A stretch of 64,000 nucleotides of DNA from Trileptium ribeirensis (GCA_030248225.1 JASANE010003114.1:18830-82829); one strand, 5' to 3'. Positions 22,601 through 35,403 are shown, counted from the first letter of the stretch. Numbers and translations: made by a program. The notes: generated by a model from the letters alone, not told the origin.

Positions 22601-23175
22601 TTATTAAGACTGTAATGCAAATGATAACAGGGTTAAGATTTTTGAGTCTGTGTAAAACATACAAAATACTTTTTACGTGTATCTATGAAAATGATCAAGT
22701 GGTGTAGGTTGTCAGGGTAAACTTGAATATTAAATTCCTTAGCCGTGCAATAGTTATGAGCAGCAAAAAAACTAAATGTGATAATAAATGATAGAAAAAT
22801 AGAATATATCTTTTGCGCAGAATAATGTGGTAAAATATTTTTTGATCCTCCACACGCAGCTGAATAAAATGGTATCTCAATCAACATTTTATAATTAAAA
22901 AAAGACAAAGTTATATCTTTAAAATCAACAAAATGAATTGGAGAGTCGAGGACATAAAAGAAAAGAACCCAAAAACGAGCGAACTTTTGATCAAAAATAT
23001 CACTCTAGATGACAAAAGCTTAGAGTGATGAGCAAAAAATGTCACCAACATTGTCTAGTCTAAAAGCATTCAACAAAAAATTTTCAATCGAACCACATAA
23101 CCAAGTGATCCTGGCCTGATACGAACGTTGTTATCATCAATTATTTCTCATAACCAATCCTCGTAGTTTTTTTAC

Positions 23176-23930
23176 CTCATTTCACAACACGCTGCTCCAT
23201 TAACTGATATCGATTCCCCTGTCGGCGAACATATTTCAATGACACTACCGCTACTACTATTATCATGCACGTCGCCTTGTGGTCGCGGTGCAGAATTATT
23301 AAGCAACGTTGCATTATTATTGCTACTGCAACTTGTATAATTATTGCTAATTCCAAAATCGAATATGTTTGTCATTGCACCGGGCGATATTGCTACAGCT
23401 ACCGGGTTTGCTCCGGGAACGGCTATATTAGAATGATACGCTGGGACTTCACGACCGGCGACGGCAGCATCGCTGAATTGTCCAATAAACGCCGCTGATG
23501 ACATCGACGATGGCGGCGCCGCCGGCGGTGATTGCCCTGAAGTCGTTGTCGTTGGTATAGCCGCCATTTCGACCAGCGACGAGAGTGCAGGCAACGCATC
23601 GCCTCCACCACCGCCAAAGTTAGTGTTACCACAGTGGTAATCGCTAGTCGCGACCGCCGCCGTCGTCGTCATCGATGACCCACTTCCATTTGCAAGCGCC
23701 AATATCCACGAATGAGGAGGTTGTTGTGACGCAGCAGCAGCCGCCGCAAACATCTGAGCCGCTGCGTACTGATGATGCTGTAACTGATGATGATGATGAT
23801 GATGTTCTTGATGTTGCTGATACTTATTATAATAGTGATGATGATAATAGTTACTGCAATAATTATTGTTGCTGCTGCTGCAATTTGTCCTTTTGTCCAA
23901 ACTATTACGAAACGGTCCATCTTCCTCCAT
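23176..23930 (-). CDS. SMAD4: Smad4/Medea exon 1 (N-terminal low-complexity extension, residues 1-252)
   Basis: First coding exon of the co-Smad gene, read right to left. The first ATG after an in-frame stop (TAG at 23,975-23,973) is at 23,930-23,928 and begins MEEDGPFRN. The exon ends with ATG AG followed by a GTAAAA donor (phase 2); the two bases AG combine with the first A of exon 2 to give an Arg codon. Its 251 complete codons are Asn-, His-, Tyr- and Gln-rich early on, followed by an Ala run, Gly/Ala/Pro/Ser stretches and a Ser/Asn-rich end. No known domain is visible. It is tied to Smad4 by open frame, good splice signals and exact phase match with exon 2, not by homology. It could be a separate upstream gene or an alternative 5' exon; transcript data would decide. 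A 5' UTR exon further right is possible and unseen. Confidence 0.72.
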
Positions 23931-24265
23931 TAATATAAATATCAAAAATCTACCAATGCTAGCACCAACGCTCTAACATTTGAGAATTAGTGATATAAGT
24001 CCTTGCGCACAAAATATGTTGCTACAAAATGATGCTTGACAGAGATAGGTTTGGATTATCCGGTCAGTTAACATCTTTGATCGGATCATAGCATCACGAG
24101 GTTGACCGGGCACGAAGGGCGTAGCTTGGAGTGTCTAGACCCTCCTTTCAGGTTAGAAATTTTTTAAATTTTTGTCATGTACAAAGAAAGAAGTCAGAAA
24201 TGATGTAATATGAAGCTTAGAAATTTACATCGAAAATATGCTCAACTTAGTAAATAAATATATAT

Positions 24266-25385
24266 CAGGGAATAACCGGAACCGTCTAGCTAAACCGGAT
24301 GCGGAACCTGGTCTTCGAAATTTATATATAGTAAAACAGATGAAGGAAGAAATGAAAGTATAGTGGATTTAAAATGCATTAAAAATAACTTTTGCATTAA
24401 ACTTAATGTATTGCAATGGCATTATTGCCTCTCTGAAACTTTAAAAGACTGAGGAAGCTAATAATGTGTATTTATCGATCAATATGTCGGTTTTTTGACA
24501 CCCAGAGCAAAAATGCCTTCCATTATACACCCTTGCGTATACTGCGTCAAATTGAATGTGCTTAGAACGCATGGAGCGCAGAATAAACACTTTCGCTCTG
24601 TCTCCAGTCGCCTCCCTTTACCACACATACATTTGTTACATGTTGTTCTGTAGGAAACATGAAATTATTGGTTTATATGGTTCTAAGAGAAAATAAAAGA
24701 AGATAATTTTCTGACCTGTGGTCAGAGACACTGTTTAAGCTAGCGTTGGACAAACAGTGCTCGTCAGTTAGATGATAACTTTCCAATCAGAATGCTATAA
24801 ATGAGACAAACTGTGATGCTGCTCGGCTCGCACAGTTTCAATTAATAATCAAGAAAACAGTTTCTGGCTGCGTTGCAGATAACATTACATTACTGCAATT
24901 TAGTCTGACTTACAAAGTTTACTACCGCACTGGCTGGTGCTTGACGCAATTTATGTTAGCCAAGCATACACTATATAAGTACTTCTACGTAAGCCATACG
25001 TACTCGGTTACAAAGTTGGACCGGTTTAATTCGAACGTACACAGCAGACTTCTGAATGTTTTAAAATATCTGCTACAAGCATCGACCTGGCTTTGGTTTG
25101 TTAACAAATTCCTGCAGGTTATTATGAAATTATGTGCCCTACTTACGTTTCACACGGAAAATTGTTTAGTTAATCTTTTCTCTTGCTTGGTTGTTTGGAA
25201 CTTGATTATTGTATAATTATATATTACATATGTTTGGATCACAGATGAAGTAAAAATGTGGAAAATTTCAAACAAAATTTTTAAAACCGGAATTCCAGTT
25301 CCGGTATGGTTTTTGCCCTTTGCCGGAACTGCAACCGGAACATGATTTTCGGCGGAACCGGAACCGCAATTCCGGTTACTCAATC
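24266..25385 (+). mobile_element. 1.1-kb hAT-like non-autonomous transposon, copy 1
   Basis: Begins CAGGGAATAACCGGAACC and ends GGAACCGCAATTCCGGTTACT plus a decayed terminus (TCAATC where the sister copy has TCCCTG). Flanking octamers ATATATAT and ATATATAG are a near-match target duplication. Both ends carry repeated CCGGAA/TTCCGG motifs, likely transposase-binding sites. The interior aligns along its whole length with 35,404-36,546. No transposase; a 91-codon frame inside (24,941-25,216) is not conserved in the sister copy. Confidence 0.8.
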
Positions 25386-25970
25386 ATATATAGATGAATT
25401 TTGCTATAATTGTCTGTCGACGGAGTAGTTATTGATCGTTGTTTTCGTTACTAGGTAACAGTGAATGTTTGAAATAAACACTTTTGTTGGACCCCACCTT
25501 GAACCGTGCTTTTCGCCGATGTCAGTGGGGCTAGGCTCCCAATTTTGGAAATCCTGGCCTTCTGTTCGGTACTGCCCGGTCTCATTTATAATAGAAGCCT
25601 AAATCGCTCTTCTCTGCTCAACATGCAACATAACGAAACAACATGTTTTGACTTCGCCTTTGACTGTTCTGCTCTTCAACAAAGACGCTGCAGTCAACTA
25701 GGCTATTGAGATAGTATTTGCCCATCACATTTTCCAACAAAACATACTCCGATGATTAAATAATGCAAGGCCATGCATCGTGAACAAATATGCGTCTTGT
25801 GCATAAAAGTAAAATATAGCAAATCTGACCGAACGTTGGCAATTCAACAAAAACTTCCGCAATATGAAAGATTAGCAGGGTTTTTGTAGTCAAAAGTTCG
25901 TAGAATTTCAAATCATCTAGTGAGGAAAGCAACGACATCGTTTGTCTAACGTATTTCTTGCAGCAAAAGA
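25386..25970. other. Intergenic, nothing recognised
   Basis: Between the transposon and the 110-bp array. Only short open frames without known similarity. Confidence 0.5.
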
Positions 25971-26625
25971 GTACAAGTTATATAAAGTTCGAAGGTGTAG
26001 CCAGAAAAAAATTTTCAGCAGGTTCTAATGTTAAGCACGAACCTAAAAGTCCAATATTTCTGGGAACAGCAGCCAAAACAGTACAAGTTATATAAAGTTC
26101 GAAGGTGTAGCCAGAAAAAAATTTTCAGCAGGTTCTAATGTTAAGCACGAACCTAAAAGTCCAATATTTCTGGGAACAGCAGCCAAAACAGTACAAGTTA
26201 TATAAAGTTCGAAGGTGTAGCCAGAACAAAATTTTTCAGCAGGTGGAAAAGTTAAGCACGAACCTAAAAGTCTAGTATTTCTGGGAACAGAAGCAAAACA
26301 GTACTACAAGTTATATAAAGCTCGAAGGTGTAGCCAGAACAAAAAGTTTCAGCAGGTGGAAAAGTTAAGCACGAACCTAAAAGTCTAGTATTTCTGGGGA
26401 ACAGCAGTAAAACAGTACAAGTTATATAAAGTTCGAAGGTGTAGCCAGAACAAAAATTTTCAGCAGGTGGAAAAGTTAAGCACGAACCTAAAAGTCAAGT
26501 ATTTCTGGGAACAGCAGCAAAACAGTACAAGTTATATAAAGTTCGAAGGTGTATCCAGAACAAAAATTTTCAGCAGGTGGAAAAGTTAAGCACGAACCTA
26601 AAGGTCTAGTATTTATGGGAACATA
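25971..26625. repeat. 110-bp minisatellite, six units
   Basis: Units start GTACAAGTTATATAAAGTTC at 25,971, 26,081, 26,191, about 26,301, about 26,415 and about 26,525. The first two are almost identical (CAGGTTCTAATGTTAAGC); the last four share CAGGTGGAAAAGTTAAGC, so the array has two sub-families in blocks. Confidence 0.95.
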
Positions 26626-26629
26626 GTGT

Positions 26630-28290
26630 ACACTTAATTACGAGGGAACCAAGCTCTGCGACTACGACTACAACTCTAAATTCGTAATAAGAAGCCGATC
26701 AAATGGTAGAATGCTGGAAGGTTTCCATGTGAGTTCACGTCCTTGCCGGCAGCCGGACAGCATTACGTATGTGTTCCTTTGCACTTCGTTTCATATGCAT
26801 GTTACTTCCAAATTATTTGAATTCGCATACAAACAACTTTAAACAAACAATTTTCAAGACATATTCATATGTGACCTGAACAATTAGCTTTTATCCATTG
26901 AGGAAGCTGCTAGCTAAGCATCACAGAAAACGGAAAAAATATTAATTCTGCAAATGAAATGGTGAATTGTACAGGCAGATATTTAAATGTGCAACTGAAA
27001 TTTTCCCATCCCTCAAATATTGATTGTGCAACTACTGATTTTGCAAATCCAATAATTTGTGTAACTGCCAATATTCTCGTATCTCAAGATTGTAAACAAC
27101 ATGGTTATTCCAGCAAAAAGTTATTTAATTATGTACAGAATATTAAATCGCTCAGCTAAGACTGTTGCTAAAATACTTATTCATGCGAAAAAATTTTCAG
27201 AGAACAAAATATTGAAATGCACCACATTATATATAAAGCCCTTAAATCCAATTTGGTCTCTTCAACTCATTCAATTTACAATAGGTGTTGTTTTGTTAAC
27301 TCAATTTTAACACACCATGGAGTTATCAGAAATGAGGATGTAGCCAAACCTCTACAGATAAAACGATTTGTCTGGGAGCTAGGTATGGTAAAAGGTTCCC
27401 TCAAATCCAAGAAACAATATATATACTATCGATATTAACAATATATACAGAAAGTTTTCAAGTTGAACGCGGTGTACGACTACGGAGCAACTTCACAGCG
27501 GCGATTGCCTACATTTCAGTAAATCCCTTCATCAACATCATGATTTCTAGCCATAGGTGTGGATTAGTGCGGTTACCCCTAAGGGTCGGACCCCACTCAA
27601 GCCAAATATTCCCTTCATGAATTCTCCCCCGCCCGCCGTGCGCCCAAGACCCGCAAAAATTTTTTGGCAAAAATAAAGTGGCGTGCAAATAAACAAAACT
27701 TGGGATAAAGCAAAAATATGGGAAATCAAGAAAAATTTATCGCAAATGTACAAAAATTGGTGGAAAATTTTAGCAAAGTTGATGAGATTTTGAGTTCCTG
27801 AAATTTCAAAATTTTCCCACCACCGCTGACCAACAGTATCCTCCCATAAGTCGACGGATCTTCGAAATCTATGATCGTAGCCCTCTAACACATGGGTTAA
27901 AACCTAATTTAAGGCAAACAGTTAACATTAGGTATACCGAATCTGTGTAAAGTCAGCATACAATTCGTCACAACCTAATGCAAAACTACAAACAAAAATC
28001 CTTATTAACGTAGCATACTGACAGAATGACAATCGGCGTAACGGATGTTGAATCGACGTTAAGGCCATCTTAGCAAGCCCAATAGTTAAGCGATGACGTA
28101 CTGACAGTCATTTGTTTGCAAAAACGTTACATATATACATTATATAAAATTGAAATAAAGCAAAATAAAAGTATGCCACTTGCTAATAAAATTTGATTCA
28201 GTCAGGGATTAAACAGATATCAATGCTATATATGCAACATCTACAAAAGTTTTGTCAACTAGCTGACGCGCGCAATCATTTAAGCACTCA
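26630..28290. other. Intergenic, nothing firmly recognised
   Basis: Contains a C-rich patch at 27,570-27,660 (CCCCCGCCCGCCGTGCGCCC) resembling the ends of the G-rich elements in Smad4 intron 5, but I cannot define termini. The open frames (up to 114 codons) match no family I know. Confidence 0.4.
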
Positions 28291-28296
28291 ATATGT

Positions 28297-28500
28297 CGTG
28301 GCTGGGTGTTTCGATAGAAGTACATGTTGATGATAACTCAAGACTATTTTTTGCAAATGTTCAATAAGTGCTTCATTAAAGATGTTTTCCATCACTTTGT
28401 ACATATTTGACAACCAATGATACAACGATATTGGATGGAAGTTAAGACACTCAGCTGGGTCACCCTTTTTGTAAACATCTGCTTCCAGCCTGTAGCTACT
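28297..28500 (-). pseudogene. LINE reverse-transcriptase fragment
   Basis: The minus-strand frame reads VYKKGDPAECLNFHPISL, then YHWLSNMYKVMENIFNEALI and EHLQKIVLSYHQHVL. This matches the conserved start of the non-LTR retrotransposon RT domain (YKKGD...NYRPISL...SK..E.I....L..HL......S..QHGF). NYR is NFH here and the GF after QH is lost. The frame stops soon after and no catalytic YADD block or endonuclease is seen nearby, so it is a dead fragment. A jockey- or CR1-like clade is likely but not proven. Confidence 0.72.
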
Positions 28501-28739
28501 ATTGCGACAGACCACCATATATGAAATATTACTCCAAAATATGGGACATCGGGTAGCACAAAATACCATTCGGGCTACGAGAAATCGTTACAGAGTAAAT
28601 CCATCTGTCGAATGGTTATGCTTATTTTTCAACTTATTCACATGTTTGTGGACTATCTGAGCAGTAACAATTGTCCAAATGAATTTGGGAGATTTGTCTG
28701 AAAATAACGGTGCTGTACTGAAAGGGTAATGCTTATTTT

Positions 28740-28990
28740 ATGATCGAATCGAGTCGAGTCGAGTTACCAAACATTTGATAACCCATAAGAAAATTCACCT
28801 GTGGCGATTTAGTTGCACAATTCATCATCCAAACACTTAATTTTAATAACGGTTGCACAACTCAAGTTTTAGCAGTTAAATATCGCAACGGTTGCACAAT
28901 TCAATATGGAGCTGCACAATTAAATAACTGAATTGCGCAATTAATATATGCCCCAGAAAACTCAAAATCTGTTATACCGAATAGTCAAGC
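28740..28990. repeat. Degenerate GTTGCACAATTCAA repeat
   Basis: Variants of GGTTGCACAATTCAA recur about five times at irregular spacing, and a related sparse pattern occurs near 26,985-27,070. Preceded by a short GAATC/GAGTC run. Function unknown. Confidence 0.35.
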
Positions 28991-29584
28991 AATGGCTTCT
29001 ATTAGACATACAGCATATATATTAAGTAACAGAATGACGTCTATTGTACAATAAAAACTAGACCACTGGATTTGTAAACAATTACTATCTGCATATACCG
29101 TACATGTACACAGTATTGAAATGGACTTTCGTCAACTACTTCTTCGTCACACTGGGCATGCAACTGAATTTTTGATTCTCGTTCCAATGAAAATGTTGAT
29201 CGTGTTTATCAGGATCTTTTTAGATTAAAAAATTTGAAACGTCAAAAACCTTAGTTAATATTTTCCAAGACGCGCATGTTCTGCTACACTGCTTATTTCA
29301 CTGGCTCTTATATACAGAAATTGAAGTCATAAATTATGACTATAAATAAAATCAATGATATATATGTAAAATGTGTACTCACTAAGCAAGAGTAATATGA
29401 TGAAACCAATTATATTTACGTGCTATATGCCAGGTGCCTGTAACATGAAAAAATACGTTACAAATTGCTGTGATTTATAAATTTCAAAGGTTGCCAGAAG
29501 TAATGAAGGCTTATACATTAAGGTTTTAATATCGGTACGTAGTGAAAATGGCAATTACACTTAATGTATTGTTGGTGCATTATT

Positions 29585-29710
29585 GCCCTTGTGGGACCCC
29601 GAAAGATGCTGGGGATCTAAACATGCAACCTCGAAATGGACTGTCTGACCAGCCACAGTCGTTCGTCTCCTGTCACCAGGCGAGTTACAAGTGCATATAC
29701 TCTGCCAATA
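29585..29710 (+). repeat. Stray unit of the 30.4-kb tandem repeat
   Basis: GGATCTAAACATGCAACCTCG, CGAAATGG and CGTCTCCTGTCACCAGGCGAG parallel the units at 30,378-30,760. The 106-codon frame running through it is an accident of the repeat. Confidence 0.5.
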
Positions 29711-30377
29711 TTTTAGATTATAACTTTTACCAAGCGCAATGGACCAAAATAATAAACCCAGGCTTCTCGTCGAGAGCTACAATTTCGTCGTTAAGCATTT
29801 TCTCTCACAGCAGGTGTTTTCGAGCTGTGAATCAAAGTTTTACGAACCCACAAAAAATTTAATTTTCAAAACTTTGGCAAGGTAGGTTTTCGCTTGTTGA
29901 GGTGAACGATGGAATTATAGTTTTATTTATCCAGTTAAACCCGTTGGTTTCATTGTCTTTAACCCCACATTTGGGCTGTTATTCATCAGAAACGGTGCCG
30001 GAACAAAATTTGCTAAATTAAGGCGCCAAAAAAATTCAAATTTCGTCATTTTTGTCAATAGAGATGTATGTGGGTCTTCAGAATACTTCTATAGGTTTTC
30101 GGAGTTGTTGGATGCCATAGAATGAATTGTATTTGCGTGGTACGCATCAATCAGGGCAAGTGCTAGGGACCATATAACATAAAAACCACTCCGCAAATTC
30201 CACTCTTTAGCTTATAACTTTTCTTAAAATCAATGATTTATAAAATGAAAAAATTATCCGCCATTGGAGAAAAAATAAAGATCCTGATCCTGCGGTTACG
30301 AGATGGATTAAAATGACCGTAGTGTTGGCATCAATTAAAGTTTTGCCAGTATATTGCTGTAACCGTGTAACTGTAAA

Positions 30378-30760
30378 GGCGCTCGGGGACCTGAGTTTGG
30401 AACGTCGACATGGTAACTAAGCGCAGGGTACGCATATTCGTTCCGTTTCCCGTCTCCTTCCGAGTTACCAGTATTGTGGAATCCTGAAACAGGCCCGATA
30501 AGCTCCATTTGGTACCGCGGAATGGTCGCCGACTGATTCGTCCCCTGTCACCAGGCCAATTACTAATACGTATATAATAGTGTGTGACCCTATAATAGAT
30601 CCTGGAACATCAATTTGGACCCCCGAAATGCTCACTGATTCATCACCCATAGTCGCTGTGTATCCTCTCACCAGACCCCGTTACTAGTGTATATATATTA
30701 TATATTTAGATATACCATTTTCCCTCCCCAGGCCAATTCCTAGTGTATATATATATACAC
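30378..30760 (+). repeat. Degenerate tandem repeat of about 110 bp, 3.5 units
   Basis: Units end with variants of CGTCCCCTGTCACCAGGCCAATTACTA, at about 30,455, 30,540, 30,660 and 30,725, and begin with GATCCTG.AAC. They are well diverged. Confidence 0.55.
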
Positions 30761-31183
30761 AATATTCATGATAGCCTTGGATAAACTTTGTGCACATTTT
30801 ATATCTATTCAATAACTTATATTAATGTGCCCGATACAACAATATTATATAATAGGCTTGAGTTGTTCTTCCATTATCTTCTTGAGCATGTATTCAATTC
30901 CTGCATCTGTTTATACCACATTTACTTTACTACCTGGACAATGGAGTATAATATTTATTTATGTTTGTGCAAATTGAAACTGGTGTAAAAGCAGCGTAGA
31001 TGTTTTTTTTTCTTTTCAAATCTGCATCTCGTGCGTCAGCTAATAACACTGGTTCGCCAGGCCACCCCGACGACGCGACGTCTCGTCATATTTTGCTCAA
31101 CCCGAAACCCCAAACATAACCAGTAGCAGCTAATTGGAAACGATATTGCCTAGCCTATCGATTATTATTTATTAGTATATATA

Positions 31184-32331
31184 TCATTGTTGTTATTGTT
31201 GATTAGTTGTTCTTTCGTTTTTACCGCAAAACTAAAATGTGTGCGGCGAATTGCACTTTGCGCTGCTATTAGCACCGAAGTTAAAATAGTAATACTATAT
31301 AGTACTTAGTTTTCGTTGCATTATTTCATATTAGCTCAAACGCTACAATGTTGTGTCATGTCAGTTCTGCTAAGACTACGTAACGGAAGTCGATCAGTTG
31401 GTTTTTTAATATATATACATAAAATATTCTCTCAAAATTTTGATGCATTATTAGCATTATTGTAGTTGTTGTTGCTTACTTGTTTCTTCGTTTTCAGCTG
31501 TAAAACTAAAAGGTGTGCGGTTAGTTGCAATTTGGTTTATTTGGATCGTTTCATTTTAAAAATTAACAATATTGTGCTATCTCTAAGTTGTTGTTGATTA
31601 CTTGTTTCTTCGTTTTCAACTGTAAAACTAAAAGGTGTGCGGTTAGTTGCAATTTGGTTTATTTGGATCTTTTCATTTTAAAAATTAACAATATTGTGCT
31701 ACGTATCTCTAAGTTGTTGTTGATTACTTGTTTCTTCGTTTTCAACTGTAAAACTCAAAGGTGTGCGGTTAGTTGCAACTTCGTTTATTTGGATCGTTTC
31801 ATTTTAAAAATTAACAATATTTTGCTACCTCTAAGTTGTTGTTGATTACTTGTTTCTTCGTTTTCAACTGTAAAACTCAAAGGTGTGCGGTTAGTTGCAA
31901 TTTGGTTTATTTGGATCGTTTCATTTTAAAAATTAACAATATTGTGCTACGTATCTCTAAGTTGTAGTTGATTACTTGTTTCTTCGTTTTCAACTGTAAA
32001 ACTCAAAGGTGTGCGGTTAGTTGCAATTTGGTTTATTTGGATCGTTTCATTTTAAAAATTAACAATATTGTGCTACGTATCTCTAAGTTGTTGTTGATTA
32101 CTTGTTTCTTCGTTTTCAACTGTAAAACTCAAAGGTGTGCGATTAGTTGCAACTTCGTTTATTTGGATCGTTTCATTTTAAAAATTAACAATATTTTGCT
32201 ACCTCTAAGTTGTTGTTGATTACTTGTTTCTTCGTTTTCAACTGTAAAACTCAAAGGTGTGCGGTTAGTTACAATTTGGTTTATTTGGATCGTTTCATTT
32301 TAAAAATTAACAATATTGTGCTATCTCTAAG
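31184..32331. repeat. Minisatellite of about 125 bp, seven good units plus a diverged edge
   Basis: Units start (AA)GTTGTTGTTGATTACTTG near 31,466, 31,587, 31,714, 31,836, 31,961, 32,088 and 32,210. Spacings 127, 122, 125, 127, 122 repeat, with TTTTGCTACCT and TTGTGCTACGTATCT variants alternating, so a three-unit block (about 374 bp) seems to have been duplicated. A diverged unit precedes at about 31,184. The two near-identical 83-85-codon frames inside are by-products of the repeat. Confidence 0.95.
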
Positions 32332-32379
32332 TTTCGCTAAAATTGCTAGTCAATAAATTGATTTTGCAATATTTATAAT

Positions 32380-35190
32380 ATTCTTTCAAAATTTAATGTA
32401 GTATTCATTTAAAATTGTAATGTCGGATTCAGTGATAATGTTAATGCAGTACTCTTTAAAGTTTTAATGTATTGTCAAAAATATTAATATCGAGCTCTTT
32501 TCAAAATTTAATAAGTCTGTAAATATTTCAAATGTAGTATTCTATCAAAACTTTAATGTCATATTCTCTCAACAATTAGACACGGTATGCTTCATATTTC
32601 AAATGTAGTATTCTGTCAAAACTTTAATGTCATATTCTCTCAACAATTTGACACAGTATGCTTCATATTTCAAATGTAGTATTCTGTCAAAACTTTAATG
32701 TCATATTCTCTCAACAATTAGACACAGTATGCTTCATATTTCAAATGTAGTATTCTGTCAAAACTTTAATGTCATATTCTCTCAACAATTTGACACAGTA
32801 TGCTTCATATTTCAAATGTAGTATTCTGTCAAAACTTTAATGTCATATTCTCTCAACAATTTGACACAGTATGCTTCATATTTCAAATGTAGTATTCTGT
32901 CAAAACTTTAATGTCATATTCTCTCAACAATTTGACACAGTATGCTTCATATTTCAAATGTAGTATTCTGTCAAAACTTTAATGTCATATTCTCTCAACA
33001 ATTTGACACAGTATGCTTCATATTTCAAATGTAGTATTCTATCAAAACTTTAATGTCATATTCTCTCAACAATTGGACACAGTATGCTTCATATTTCAAA
33101 TGTAGTATTCTGTCAAAACTTTAATGTCATATTCTCTCAACAATTTGACACAGTATGCTTCATATTTCAAATGTAGTATTCTGTCAAAACTTTAATGTCA
33201 TATTCTCTCAACAATTTGACACAGTATGCTTCATATTTCAAATGTAGTATTCTGTCAAAACTTTAATGTCATATTCTCTCAACAATTTGACACAGTATGC
33301 TTCATATTTCAAATGTAGTATTCTGTCAAAACTTTAATGTCATATTCTCTCAACAATTTGACACAGTATGCTTCATATTTCAAATGTAGTATTCTGTCAA
33401 AACTTTAATGTCATATTCTCTCAACAATTTGACACAGTATGCTTCATATTTCAAATGTAGTATTCTGTCAAAACTTTAATGTCATATTCTCTCAACAATT
33501 AGACACAGTATGCTTCATATTTCAAATGTAGTATTCTGTCAAAACTTTAATGTCATATTCTCTCAACAATTTGACACAGTATGCTTCATATTTCAAATGT
33601 AGTATTCTGTCAAAACTTTAATGTCATATTCTCTCAACAATTTGACACAGTATGCTTCATATTTCAAATGTAGTATTCTGTCAAAACTTTAATGTCATAT
33701 TCTCTCAACAATTTGACACAGTATGCTTCATATTTCAAATGTAGTATTCTGTCAAAACTTTAATGTCATATTCTCTCAACAATTTGACACAGTATGCTTC
33801 ATATTTCAAATGTAGTATTCTATCAAAACTTTAATGTCATATTCTCTCAACAATTGGACACAGTATGCTTCATATTTCAAATGTAGTATTCTGTCAAAAC
33901 TTTAATGTCATATTCTCTCAACAATTTGACACAGTATGCTTCATATTTCAAATGTAGTATTCTGTCAAAACTTTAATGTCATATTCTCTCAACAATTTGA
34001 CACAGTATGCTTCATATTTCAAATGTAGTATTCTGTCAAAACTTTAATGTCATATTCTCTCAACAATTTGACACAGTATGCTTCATATTTCAAATGTAGT
34101 ATTCTGTCAAAACTTTAATGTCATATTCTCTCAACAATTTGACACAGTATGCTTCATATTTCAAATGTAGTATTCTGTCAAAACTTTAATGTCATATTCT
34201 CTCAACAATTTGACACAGTATGCTTCATATTTCAAATGTAGTATTCTGTCAAAACTTTAATGTCATATTCTCTCAACAATTTGACACAGTATGCTTCATA
34301 TTTCAAATGTAGTATTCTGTCTAAACTTTAATGTCATATTCTTCTCAACAATTTGACACAGTATGCTTCATATTTCAAATGTAGTATTCTGTCAAAACTT
34401 TAATGTCATATTCTTCTCAACAATTTGACACAGTATGCTTCATATTTCATAATGTAGTATTCTGTCAAAACTTTAATGTCATATTCTCTCAACAATTTGA
34501 CACAGTATGCTTCATATTTCAAATGTAGTATTCTATCAAAACTTTAATGTCATATTCTCTCAACAATTGGACACAGTATGCTTCATATTTCAAATGTAGT
34601 ATTCTGTCAAAACTTTAATGTCATATTCTCTCAACAATTTGACACAGTATGCTTCATATTTCAAATGTAGTATTCTGTCAAAACTTTAATGTCATATTCT
34701 CTCAACAATTTGACACAGTATGCTTCATATTTCAAATGTAGTATTCTGTCAAAACTTTAATGTCATATTCTCTCAACAATTTGACACAGTATGCTTCATA
34801 TTTCAAATGTAGTATTCTGTCAAAACTTTAATGTCATATTCTCTCAACAATTTGACACAGTATGCTTCATATTTCAAATGTAGTATTCTGTCAAAACTTT
34901 AATGTCATATTCTCTCAACAATTTGACACAGTATGCTTCATATTTCAAATGTAGTATTCTGTCAAAACTTTAATGTCATATTCTCTCAACAATTTGAATT
35001 AGTATGCTATGCACAGAAAACTTTAATGTATCATTGCAAAGTTTTAATGAAATATTCTTTAAAGATTTTAGTATAGTATCCTTTTAAACACAAAATTTTA
35101 ATGCCGTATTCTTTCAACATTTTATTGTAGCATTTTCCTTAAAAATTCAAATCTGAAAAAATTATTTTCAATGTAATATTCTCAGGGGAC
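32380..35190. repeat. 71-bp satellite-like array, about 35 units, with higher-order structure
   Basis: The core runs from about 32,524 to 35,000. Units read CATATTTCAAATGTAGTATT, CTGTCAAAACTTTAATG, TCATATTCTCTCAACAATTT, GACACAGTATGCTT. The unit looks like two related halves of about 35 bp. Variant units (CTATCAAAAC followed by CAATTGGACAC) recur at about 33,041, 33,822 and 34,535; an ATTAGAC variant recurs at 32,713 and 33,494. The 781-base spacing is 11 units. Edges decay into diverged half-units (32,380-32,520 and 35,000-35,190). Confidence 0.96.
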
Positions 35191-35403
35191 AAATCTACTA
35201 AAAGGAACCACTATGGCTTTAGACAGCGCCCAGTAAAAGAAACCACTTAATCGTACCAATAACATGCACTTAGCGGAACCACGAAGTGCTAGCAGCGTAC
35301 GCGTAGCGTTACGCCTTCCGAATTCTTGGTAGCCGTGGATTCAAGATTTTAGTCCTTGTCCACTCAGGCCCGCGGCTAACCGTACCGACGTACACACAAT
35401 GAA

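Larger units (their letters stand above)
16438..23175 (-). other. SMAD4: Smad4 intron 1 (6.7 kb)
   Basis: Phase-2 intron between the two N-terminal exons. Apart from diverged dispersed repeats near 16.75-16.86, 19.17-19.32 and 19.45-19.66 kb, I find nothing recognisable. The open frames within it are short, on both strands, and match no family I know. Confidence 0.7.

Noticed and set aside
23265..23938. Plus- and minus-strand frames over Smad4 exon 1 (poly-Ile, poly-Asp, poly-Cys runs)
   Set aside because: Frame-shifted readings of the same codon repeats; only one frame has matching splice phases.
27547..27891. 114-codon minus-strand frame
   Set aside because: No recognisable domain; part runs through a C-rich transposon-like patch. 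Not enough to call a gene.
31588..32219. Two nearly identical 83-85-codon plus-strand frames (LLITCFFVFNCKT...)
   Set aside because: They fall in the ~125-bp minisatellite; their similarity and length follow from a two-unit spacing close to a multiple of three. No start context or family.
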